DNA of 14,881 nucleotides, from assembly GCA_026785875.1 (NCBI GenBank), contig JAJAZF010000197.1, positions 1-14,881 of the forward strand. Direction: 5' to 3'. This DNA comes from Chamaesiphon sp. (GTDB lineage: Bacteria; Cyanobacteriota; Cyanobacteriia; Cyanobacteriales; Chamaesiphonaceae). Below are positions 6,438 through 12,978 of this stretch, one piece after another. Numbering within the stretch: the first letter of the stretch is position 1; the number at the start of each line of letters is the position of its first letter. The notes under the pieces are model-generated. The model saw only the letters and a program-made list of their open reading frames with translations, made no database searches and was not told the DNA's origin. The position numbers and the translations under genes are program-made.

Positions 6438-8495
6438 ATGGAAGAGCTGCTTTATATTGAAATACCTACACCCGATACAGATCGCGTGCGCTCGTGGTTG
6501 CAGCAAGAATGGCAGCCAAATCTAGGAGTATCGGTGATTACCCCTGAAGGGTTGAGGTTGCAATTTCCAGCAGCAGCTACAGCAATAACGCCCAGCCCCG
6601 AATTATCAATTTTTGTGTGGTCATTGCAACGGACTACATATCTGAAAGTATTCCGCTGGGCCGATCGAGCGATTGCTGGCGAAGGTCAAATTCTGCGAGA
6701 TTTGACTACAAAAGTACGTCAAGAATTTCCCACGACTCATCCCGCACCACCAGAGATAGATCCTCACCAGTCAATTTTTGAGGCGTTGGAGCCATATTAC
6801 CCGACGACGGTTAAATATTTTCGGAAGATGCCAAATGGGGAGGCGGATCTTCAGCGGGTATATTGGTGGGAAAAACGTTGGCGAGAAGGGGTCAAAAATC
6901 CTCAGCAACCCAAGCAGGTATTATTTCGGAATGAGTCAAATTTAACGCCACTGTCTACTCCTAAATACGATCTCATCTACATTGGTGGTGCATTGGGTGT
7001 AATCCATGCGGCGGTGATGGCGCGGTTGGGTTATCGGGTGTTGTTGCTCGAACGCCTACCATTTGGGCGGATGAATCGGGAGTGGAATATTTCTCGTGAT
7101 GAATTTCAACGGTTGATAGATTTAGATTTATTTACTCCGGCTGAGTTTGAAGGGGTAATTGCGCGGGAATATGTGGATGGGTTTAGTAAGTTTTTTGATG
7201 CTAATAATCCCCCAAATTGTCAGGCGAAGGTATTGTCTACTCCGACAGTGCTGAATATTTGTCTGGATGCCGAAGCATTATTGCGCGTGTGTGGGGACAA
7301 ATTGCGTCAAGCAGGTGGGGAAATCTGGGATGAGACTGAATTTAGCCGCGCTGATGTGTCGGCGCAGGAAACGGTCGTAACTAGCCAGCATTTACCGACT
7401 GGGGAAACGAGAATTGCACGCGGTAGACTGCTGGTAGATGCGATGGGTACGGCTTCCCCGATCGCGTGGCAGTTGAATGGTGTCCACGCTTTTGATAGTG
7501 TATGTCCTACGGTGGGGGCAGCAATCGCCAGTGGGTTCGAGCCTCAAGTGTGGGATGCCAAATATGGGGATGTGTTATTCAGTCACGGGGATATCTCGCG
7601 GGGACGACAATTAATTTGGGAGTTATTTCCAGGTGCGGGGGAAGAGATCACGGTTTATTTATTCCACTACCATCAGGTAAATCCCGAAAATCCTGGCTCA
7701 TTGTTGGAAATGTATGAGGATTTCTTCACAATTTTGCCTGAGTATCGGCGGTGCGATCTGGACAAACTAGTCTGGCGGAAGCCAACATTTGGCTATATCC
7801 CCGGACACTTTACGGTCAGTAGTAGCGATCGAGTGGTAGCATTCGATCGCTTGATTGCCATCGGCGATGCAGCCTCACTCCAATCACCGCTAGTTTTCAC
7901 TGGATTTGGTTCTTTAGTTCGCAATCTCCCCCGACTCACTCACCTGCTCGATACCGCACTCAAGCACGATTTACTCGATCGATCTGCGCTCAACCAGATC
8001 CGCGCTTATCAAAGCAACGTCGCGGTGACGTGGCTATTTTCTAAGGGGATGATGGTACCGACGGGAATGTCTCTACCACCAGCGCGAATTAATGCGACGC
8101 TCAATACTTTCTTCGGATTGTTGGCAAATGAACCGCCAGCCGTCGCCGATACCTTTATCAAGGATCGTACCGATTGGGTGACTTTCAATCGACTTGCACT
8201 CAAAGCTGCTAGTCAGAATCCCGCTCTACTCTGGTGGATCTGGAAGATCGCTGGTGCTAAGGATATTTTCCGGTGGTTGGGTAGCTATCTAATTTTTGGT
8301 TTAGATGCGATCGTCAACTTCCTGTTTAGCGGTTGGATTCCAGCTCTAGCTACTCAAATCCAACCCTGGCTGGAGTCTACATCTCCGCGTCTGTGGTTGC
8401 GGTTATTGGCTTTTAGCTATACGCTCAAAGCTGGTACCACGCGACCATCTCCACCTAGTCCCAAGCTTAGTACCGATTCGCTGACTGTGGGGTAA
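6438..8495 (+). CDS. cruA: CruA-type lycopene cyclase / FAD-dependent oxidoreductase, 685 aa
   Basis: CruA-family enzymes cyclise the ends of lycopene in carotenoid synthesis, at membranes. From ATG 6438, an N-terminal region of about 175 residues (YIEIPTPDTDRVRSWLQ onward) precedes a Rossmann FAD fold: YDLIYIGGALG with GGALG at 183-187 and the acidic strand end LLLERLP. The family motif EWNISR is at 215-220. A second FAD motif IAIGDAASLQSPLVFTGFG has GDA at 476-478, and a hydrophobic C-terminal part follows. The MNREWNISRDE context and the long N-terminal domain favour CruA over the shorter CruP; this rests on recalled family sequences. A TTG at 6372 extends the frame by 22 residues without family-like sequence, so I prefer ATG 6438. 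A heptamer tract begins 1 nt after the stop codon. The 269-nt upstream spacer, shared with the divergent glutaredoxin-like gene, shows no convincing promoter. Confidence 0.8.
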   Translation: MEELLYIEIPTPDTDRVRSWLQQEWQPNLGVSVITPEGLRLQFPAAATAITPSPELSIFVWSLQRTTYLKVFRWADRAIAGEGQILRDLTTKVRQEFPTTHPAPPEIDPHQSIFEALEPYYPTTVKYFRKMPNGEADLQRVYWWEKRWREGVKNPQQPKQVLFRNESNLTPLSTPKYDLIYIGGALGVIHAAVMARLGYRVLLLERLPFGRMNREWNISRDEFQRLIDLDLFTPAEFEGVIAREYVDGFSKFFDANNPPNCQAKVLSTPTVLNICLDAEALLRVCGDKLRQAGGEIWDETEFSRADVSAQETVVTSQHLPTGETRIARGRLLVDAMGTASPIAWQLNGVHAFDSVCPTVGAAIASGFEPQVWDAKYGDVLFSHGDISRGRQLIWELFPGAGEEITVYLFHYHQVNPENPGSLLEMYEDFFTILPEYRRCDLDKLVWRKPTFGYIPGHFTVSSSDRVVAFDRLIAIGDAASLQSPLVFTGFGSLVRNLPRLTHLLDTALKHDLLDRSALNQIRAYQSNVAVTWLFSKGMMVPTGMSLPPARINATLNTFFGLLANEPPAVADTFIKDRTDWVTFNRLALKAASQNPALLWWIWKIAGAKDIFRWLGSYLIFGLDAIVNFLFSGWIPALATQIQPWLESTSPRLWLRLLAFSYTLKAGTTRPSPPSPKLSTDSLTVG

Positions 8496-8496
8496 A

Positions 8497-8558
8497 CAGT
8501 TGATAGTTGACAGTTGATAGTTGACAGTTGCGGCTTGCGTTCTGGAGGTTCCCTCCAG
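8497..8558. repeat. CAGTTGA/TAGTTGA heptamer tract plus 7-bp hairpin
   Basis: Nearly five heptamers alternate CAGTTGA and TAGTTGA (8497-8530). A short GC-rich link follows, then hairpin CTGGAGG-TTC-CCTCCAG (8542-8558). The last heptamers, link and hairpin match 9207-9247 with only a few C/T changes. A GCAAGA/TCTTGC pair with GCGATTCGC inside follows to about 8596. The tract starts 1 nt after the cruA stop codon. The rest of the 264-nt spacer holds a weak CAATCT/AGATTG stem (8608-8626) and the ribosome-binding site of the next gene. Confidence 0.8.
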
Positions 8559-8759
8559 GTCGAGCAAGACAAGACAGACAGCGATTCGCTCTTGCAGGGG
8601 AGTATGTCAATCTCCTATTAAGATTGTTTGAGACAGGTTCTTCCTAAAGGAAGATAGCTGTACCCAGAGTTTTAGATAAAGTAGAGGAAATCATCAATTT
8701 TGGATTCTCTAAACCTGAGTTGATGGTGGGTGATGTCAATTTTTAATTAAGGGAAGTGT

Positions 8760-9020
8760 ATGAACGATCCACGATCGAATTCATTAATAGGTGGAGATCC
8801 AGAAGATGATGCCGATGATGATGCTTATCGAGCAGAGGTTAATGGCGACGAAGCCGTTGGTGGGACAACCGCAGTTACCAATCAAAATGACACCGAACAA
8901 TTAGCTCAGGCGGCGGGCATTGTCGTCGATGATGGTTCGCCGCTGGATACTGAGGAAATGATCGAACAGCGCGATCTCGATCGCTGGGAATTAGATCCCG
9001 CATCAGCCATAGACATCTAA
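8760..9020 (+). CDS. Small acidic DUF6335-like protein, 86 aa
   Basis: This very acidic soluble protein has a Gly/Asp-rich start, a GDEAVGGT motif (29-36) and a C-terminus EEMIEQRDLDRWELDPAS. I recognise this pattern as the cyanobacterial DUF6335 family (recalled, not searched), whose function is unknown. AAGGGAAG lies just upstream of the ATG and is one of the clearer ribosome-binding sites in the window. The gene is isolated, with repeat-rich spacers on both sides, and is probably transcribed alone. A stress-related or intrinsically disordered role is possible but is inference from composition only. Confidence 0.8.
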   Translation: MNDPRSNSLIGGDPEDDADDDAYRAEVNGDEAVGGTTAVTNQNDTEQLAQAAGIVVDDGSPLDTEEMIEQRDLDRWELDPASAIDI

Positions 9021-9056
9021 AATCTATGCTCGACAGATCGATCGGGAATAGATTCG

Positions 9057-9247
9057 TTCAGTTGACAGTTGACACTTCGGCTACGCTCAGTGCAAGCAGT
9101 TGACAGCGATTCGCGCTCCTCGGGTTCCCCGAGGGTTTAGCGGCGTTTTTATTCGGGGGGAACCCCCGAATAAAAAAACGACAAGACAGCGAATCAAGAC
9201 AGTTGACAGTTGACAGTTGCGGCTCGCGCCCTGGAGGTTTCCTCCAG
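9057..9247. repeat. Composite repeat: heptamers, 31-bp unit and three hairpins
   Basis: Positions 9057-9103 repeat 5621-5667 exactly (47 bp). After GACAGCGATTCGC come hairpin CCTCGGG-TTC-CCCGAGG (9118-9134), the long palindrome at 9149-9173, an inverted GCGAATC (9190-9195 region), three CAGTTGA heptamers (9200-9219) and hairpin CTGGAGG-TTT-CCTCCAG (9231-9247). It is the same kit of parts as the elements at 5630 and 8497 in a different order. It occupies half of the 389-nt gap between the DUF6335 gene and mgdA. The remainder (9248-9409) holds only a doubtful minus-strand reading frame. Confidence 0.75.
9144..9180. repeat. Long AT/GC palindrome flanked by T5 and A7
   Basis: TTATTCGGGGG (9149-9159) and CCCCCGAATAA (9163-9173) form an 11-bp stem with loop GAA. 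The flanks CGTTT and AAACG extend pairing if two extra A residues are looped out. The T-run lies 5' and the A-run 3' on both strands, so once paired there is no free U-tract, which argues against a simple intrinsic terminator. Confidence 0.7.
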
Positions 9248-9278
9248 ACTTTTAGCTGTAATAGTATAGTAGCGAAAT

Positions 9279-9383
9279 TTACCGATCGCAGTCATGCCCA
9301 GTCGGGTTAAGATGTGTAAATAGGCGAATGAGAACCAGACTAGATCGGGTTTGGTCGATCGTAATTTCGGTTTCCTCGCTCAT
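9279..9383 (-). other. Doubtful small reading frame, possible gene remnant (34 codons)
   Basis: On the reverse strand, ATG 9383 opens a frame starting MSEETEITIDQTRSSLVLI that stops at 9279. In another frame, ATG 9295 opens MTAIGKFRYYTITAK and runs into repeat DNA, stopping at 9194. The first has AGGA about 10 nt upstream. The two pieces could be a frameshifted remnant or one or two tiny proteins. I recognise neither. Chance open frames of this length are common, so the call is weak. Confidence 0.2.
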
Positions 9384-9409
9384 ATTTACCAATTCCTATC
9401 CCGCTCAAC

Positions 9410-10756
9410 ATGACCGATCGCAGCTTACCGTTAACCATTGAAAATCCGACCGAACCAACGATCGATTGGTCTATAGGGATGGGAGATCGACGACTAAAAG
9501 CAGCGACGATCCTGGGGAGTTTGTGGGTGGGAGTTGCGGCGTTACATCTGATTAGTTGGGGCTATATCTTAGCATGGGCGATCGCGAGTATCTTTTGTCT
9601 GCGGGCACTAAAACTAGTCGCTACCAAAGTAGATCCACCGCCATTATTTATTCCACCTCAGACTTATCCATTTATTTCCCTAGCGATTGCTGCCAAAAAT
9701 GAAGCAGCAGTGATTACTAGTTTGGTAGAAAGTTTGTGTAGTCTGGATTATCCCAGCGATCGCTATGAAGTGTGGGCGATCGACGATCGGAGTTCCGATC
9801 GCACCCCAGAAATATTAGATCGACTCGCCCAAAAGTATCCCCAACTGCAAGTACTCCACCGCACCGAAGGGGCTACAGGTGGCAAATCTGGTGCCCTCAA
9901 TCAAGTCCTATCGCTGATGCAGGGCGAGATTATCGGCGTTTTTGATGCTGATGCCCAAGTTACTCCTGATTTTCTGTACCAAGTACTCGCCTACTTCCAA
10001 GCCGAAACCGTCGGCGCGATCCAACTCCGCAAAGCGATCGTCAATAGCGACACAAATTTTCTCACGCGCGGACAGCGGGCAGAAATGGCTCTAGATGCCT
10101 ATCTTCAACAGCAACGTACTAGTGGCGGTGGCATCGGGGAACTACGCGGCAACGGTCAATTTGTCCGCCGGACAGCATTAGATAGTTGTGACGGCTGGAA
10201 TGAACAGACGATCACTGACGATCTAGATCTGACAATTCGGCTCCATCTGACTGGATGGGACATCGAACTGATGCCCTATCCACCTGTGGGTGAGGAGGGC
10301 GTAACTACCTTCAAAGCTCTGTGGCATCAACGTAACCGCTGGGCGGAGGGCGGATTTCAACGCTATCTCGACTACTGGGACGCGATCGCCAGCAATCGCA
10401 TGGGCACGAAAAAAACGCTCGATCTGCTCTCCTTCCTATCGATTCAATATCTCCTCCCACCCGCAGGTATCCCCGATTTCCTGATGGCATTGTGGCTCAA
10501 ACATCCCCCGCTGTTGCTACCGATGACGGCTGCGCTGGGTGTGGCTCTCCCACTGTGGGCAACTTGGGTGGGATTGCGACGGAGTTATCAGCAAGCCAAT
10601 CGGACGGTGAGTATCGCCAGACTATTTAGCCAAACTGCGATCGGATCGCTGTTTATTCTCCACTGGCTGGTGGTGATGCCGTTGGCGATCGCGCGGATGG
10701 CAATTTTTCCCAAGCGGCTAAAATGGGTCAAAACCCTCCGCCAAGCCGATCTCTAG
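9410..10756 (+). CDS. mgdA: Beta-monoglucosyldiacylglycerol synthase (GT2), 448 aa
   Basis: This enzyme transfers glucose from UDP-glucose to diacylglycerol, giving monoglucosyldiacylglycerol, the precursor of the cyanobacterial thylakoid galactolipid MGDG (family knowledge, Synechocystis Sll1377). A hydrophobic N-terminal region (about 32-65) precedes a GT2 domain with IAAKNEAAVI, IDDRSSD (124-130), ATGGKSGALNQVL, DADA (179-182), LRGNGQFVRR, ITDDLDL (268-274) and QRNRWAEGG (307-315). About three membrane segments follow, and the C-terminus is RLKWVKTLR. The close agreement with remembered MgdA sequences, rather than cellulose or hyaluronan synthases, is the basis of the call. There is no good Shine-Dalgarno sequence. 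The 389-nt upstream gap is half repeat DNA, so its promoter is probably in 9248-9409. A 133-nt spacer without a clear terminator follows. Confidence 0.92.
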   Translation: MTDRSLPLTIENPTEPTIDWSIGMGDRRLKAATILGSLWVGVAALHLISWGYILAWAIASIFCLRALKLVATKVDPPPLFIPPQTYPFISLAIAAKNEAAVITSLVESLCSLDYPSDRYEVWAIDDRSSDRTPEILDRLAQKYPQLQVLHRTEGATGGKSGALNQVLSLMQGEIIGVFDADAQVTPDFLYQVLAYFQAETVGAIQLRKAIVNSDTNFLTRGQRAEMALDAYLQQQRTSGGGIGELRGNGQFVRRTALDSCDGWNEQTITDDLDLTIRLHLTGWDIELMPYPPVGEEGVTTFKALWHQRNRWAEGGFQRYLDYWDAIASNRMGTKKTLDLLSFLSIQYLLPPAGIPDFLMALWLKHPPLLLPMTAALGVALPLWATWVGLRRSYQQANRTVSIARLFSQTAIGSLFILHWLVVMPLAIARMAIFPKRLKWVKTLRQADL

Positions 10757-10889
10757 CAGTATGTAATAAAAAGTTACAGATGAAAACTTAGAAATAATCA
10801 ACAATGCCTCGATCTCTGGGCATACTTAGTGTAGATAGATAGATCCTCACTTAGCCCATTAACTGCGATCGAACAGTATGGCACAATAA

Positions 10890-12959
10890 ATGGGTAGGTC
10901 TAGTATCTACACCCGCCGCTCATCTGATGGACTACTCATGCAGGATTCCCGCGAAATTGATTATTTCGGACAACGCATTCTCCAGATCGTTCAGCCCTTG
11001 GCGGCTAGTGAAGATCGAACACAGGTGCTACCTCTATTAGCTCAATCGGTAGCTAATAACTTCGCAGCGGATGGCTGCTGGGTATTGCAATATGTATCCC
11101 CAGGGGTGGTTCGGATTGCTGCTAGTGCCTGTGTCAGCCATCGTACCAACTCGATTTCGAGTCAATTAGCTCATCAGACGATTCCCCCGGCACCGACACC
11201 AACTAAATGGCGGATGCCATTACTCCCTGATTATCAGGTAATGTTGGTAGAAACTCGCAACCAAGGGAAAGTAACTGGTTGCTTGATCGTGGCGACAAAG
11301 GGTGTGGAATGGTACCGCGAAACAAAGTTGGTATTCCAAATCGTGGCTGACTACGTTGGGGTAGCCTTAATTGAGGCAGATCTTCAGGTGCAAGCGCAGA
11401 TCTCGCAGATTTACCCTAAATTACATCATCGACTGACTCAGGCAATTGTCGAAAATCAACAGATCGATCGACTATTTGAACTTGCTGTATCGGACATGGT
11501 AGATGCATTACAGCTAAAACGCGGACTGGTTTTGACTCTCAAAACTAGCGATCTGCTGCCCAAACAGCCGCCAACTAATGTCATCGAGACTGAGGATGAA
11601 TCATCGCTGGAAATCGACGAGTGGGATCGTCCGCTGACACCACAGCCCAGCTCACCATCGCCTGAACCCACTGTAGCATCTGCCAAAACTGCTACCCAGA
11701 TTCAGATTGTGACGACGATCGATGTTCGGAAAAAAGCTGCGCTCCAACCATTACCGTCATCCTTTCTGTTAGAGGATTCTTACTTGTGCCAAACAGCATT
11801 AGCCAATGCACCGCATCCGACCATTTTCGATGGTAACATCCAGAGTAATCCAGTCGATCGAGCGATCTTTCAAGACGACAGGCTCCCGAGTATTGCGATG
11901 ATTCCGTTGATGGGAGCCACAATTCCCGATCGCGAACCCACTGCGGCGATCTGGGGTTGGTTGGTACTCCAACACGATCGATCTCGTCATTGGCATCCAG
12001 TCGAATTAAAATTGCTCCAGTGCCAGATTTATCAAATTGCCCTAGCTAGACTCCAGCGAAAAACGCTGCAACAAGCTCGTACAGCGATCGCTAATCGCAC
12101 ATCCCAAGTTCAAACCAGTCTACAGCTTCAGGCTAAATTACATGATGTCGGTCGCAAACGCAGGGAAAAATTAAGCCAAGCTAACGAACTTAAAGATGAG
12201 TTTATTAGTAACATCAGTCATGAGTTACGGACACCACTAACGAGTATGTCTCTAGCCATCAAAATGTTGCGCCAAACCGATGTCGATCCAGAGCGAAGGC
12301 AGCAGTATCTAGATATCTTGGACGAGCAGTGTCAGCGCGAAATCAAGCTAGTTAACGATATCCTCAAACTGCAACAGTTGGAATCGAGACAACTAGAATT
12401 TCGACCCCAGCAGATGGCTCTCAATCAGTTTATCACCGAGCAAGCGACAATTGTCGCCGATCGATGGCAACAAAGCAGATCTCTAGAACTGTCTCTCCAT
12501 CTACCTGATATCTCCCCCAAAATCCAAACTGATGCTGATAGTCTCAAACATATTTTGGAGGAATTACTCGTAAATGCAGGTAAGTTTGCCATTCCACATA
12601 CGATGGTAGAAGTTTGGCTGACGATCGATCCACAACAAGCGATTTTTAAGATTGCCAATCTCAGCCAACCAATTTCTAGCGAAGATCTACTCAGTCTATT
12701 TGAGAGATTTCGGCGCGGTACTGGTACTACTCAACAAGCGATCGCGGGGACTGGTTTAGGTTTAGCACTAGTGAAATCGATGGTAGAACACATTCAAGGT
12801 ACTATTACCGTGACGAGCGAACCTGTAGTACAATTGTCAACACCTCAGGGTGTTGACGATAACTTGCCCTTAGGCACAGGTAGACGCGTTGTCAACAGCA
12901 CGAAAATCGCCAAAACCTGCTTCACTATTACCATCCCAACAGTACTCGAACGTCATTAG
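10890..12959 (+). CDS. GAF-type sensor histidine kinase, 689 aa
   Basis: This soluble sensor kinase has an N-terminal GAF-like region (about 25-160), a second split GAF-like region (about 190-390, interrupted by a Pro/Ser/Asp-rich stretch around 220-270), a coiled linker, HisKA and HATPase_c. H444 in FISNISHELRTPLTSM is the phosphoacceptor, N562 lies in ELLVNAGKF and the G2 box GTGLGLALV starts at G620. The G1 box is degenerate: ANLSQPIS (589-596) stands where DxGxG is expected, a change I associate with several cyanobacterial GAF kinases. There are no membrane segments and no receiver domain; the partner regulator is not in the window. Near the C-terminus (about 643-673) an insertion carries a palindrome. 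ATG 10890 is kept, but a candidate promoter (TTAACT 10859, CACAAT 10882, 17-nt spacing) would favour ATG 10938. Confidence 0.88.
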   Translation: MGRSSIYTRRSSDGLLMQDSREIDYFGQRILQIVQPLAASEDRTQVLPLLAQSVANNFAADGCWVLQYVSPGVVRIAASACVSHRTNSISSQLAHQTIPPAPTPTKWRMPLLPDYQVMLVETRNQGKVTGCLIVATKGVEWYRETKLVFQIVADYVGVALIEADLQVQAQISQIYPKLHHRLTQAIVENQQIDRLFELAVSDMVDALQLKRGLVLTLKTSDLLPKQPPTNVIETEDESSLEIDEWDRPLTPQPSSPSPEPTVASAKTATQIQIVTTIDVRKKAALQPLPSSFLLEDSYLCQTALANAPHPTIFDGNIQSNPVDRAIFQDDRLPSIAMIPLMGATIPDREPTAAIWGWLVLQHDRSRHWHPVELKLLQCQIYQIALARLQRKTLQQARTAIANRTSQVQTSLQLQAKLHDVGRKRREKLSQANELKDEFISNISHELRTPLTSMSLAIKMLRQTDVDPERRQQYLDILDEQCQREIKLVNDILKLQQLESRQLEFRPQQMALNQFITEQATIVADRWQQSRSLELSLHLPDISPKIQTDADSLKHILEELLVNAGKFAIPHTMVEVWLTIDPQQAIFKIANLSQPISSEDLLSLFERFRRGTGTTQQAIAGTGLGLALVKSMVEHIQGTITVTSEPVVQLSTPQGVDDNLPLGTGRRVVNSTKIAKTCFTITIPTVLERH
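12836..12857. repeat. Inverted repeat inside the kinase C-terminus
   Basis: GTCAACACC (12836-12844) and GGTGTTGAC (12849-12857) form a 9-bp stem with loop TCAG. The 9-mer TTGTCAACA occurs at 12834-12842 and again at 12889-12897, 55 nt apart, framing the region. The core resembles the TTGACA-type spacer heptamers. It encodes residues in a poorly conserved insertion between the last HATPase strands. Confidence 0.6.
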
Positions 12960-12978
12960 ATTGAGGAAGCAATCCGCC

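Noticed and set aside
6438..8495. Assignment as CruP rather than CruA
   Set aside because: EWNISR is shared, but the long N-terminal domain and the GGALG and FGRMNREWNISRDE context fit CruA better. CruP was kept only as a lesser alternative.
8497..8530. TTGACA hexamers in the heptamer tracts as -35 promoter boxes
   Set aside because: TTGACA is perfect but recurs only because of the heptamer. No -10-like hexamer lies 16-18 nt downstream in any of the tracts (5626, 8521, 9210 regions).
8608..8629. Intrinsic terminator after cruA (CAATCT/AGATTG stem then TTT)
   Set aside because: The stem is only 6 bp and AT-rich, with a three-T tail, and lies 113 nt after the stop; too weak to call.
9410..10756. 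GT2 enzyme as cellulose or hyaluronan synthase
   Set aside because: There are too few membrane segments, and ATGGKSGALNQ, LRGNGQFVRR and QRNRWAEGG match the MgdA glucolipid synthase group.
10758..10826. AGTATG/CATACT inverted repeat after mgdA as terminator
   Set aside because: The arms are 6 bp and about 57 nt apart, with no T-run; probably chance.
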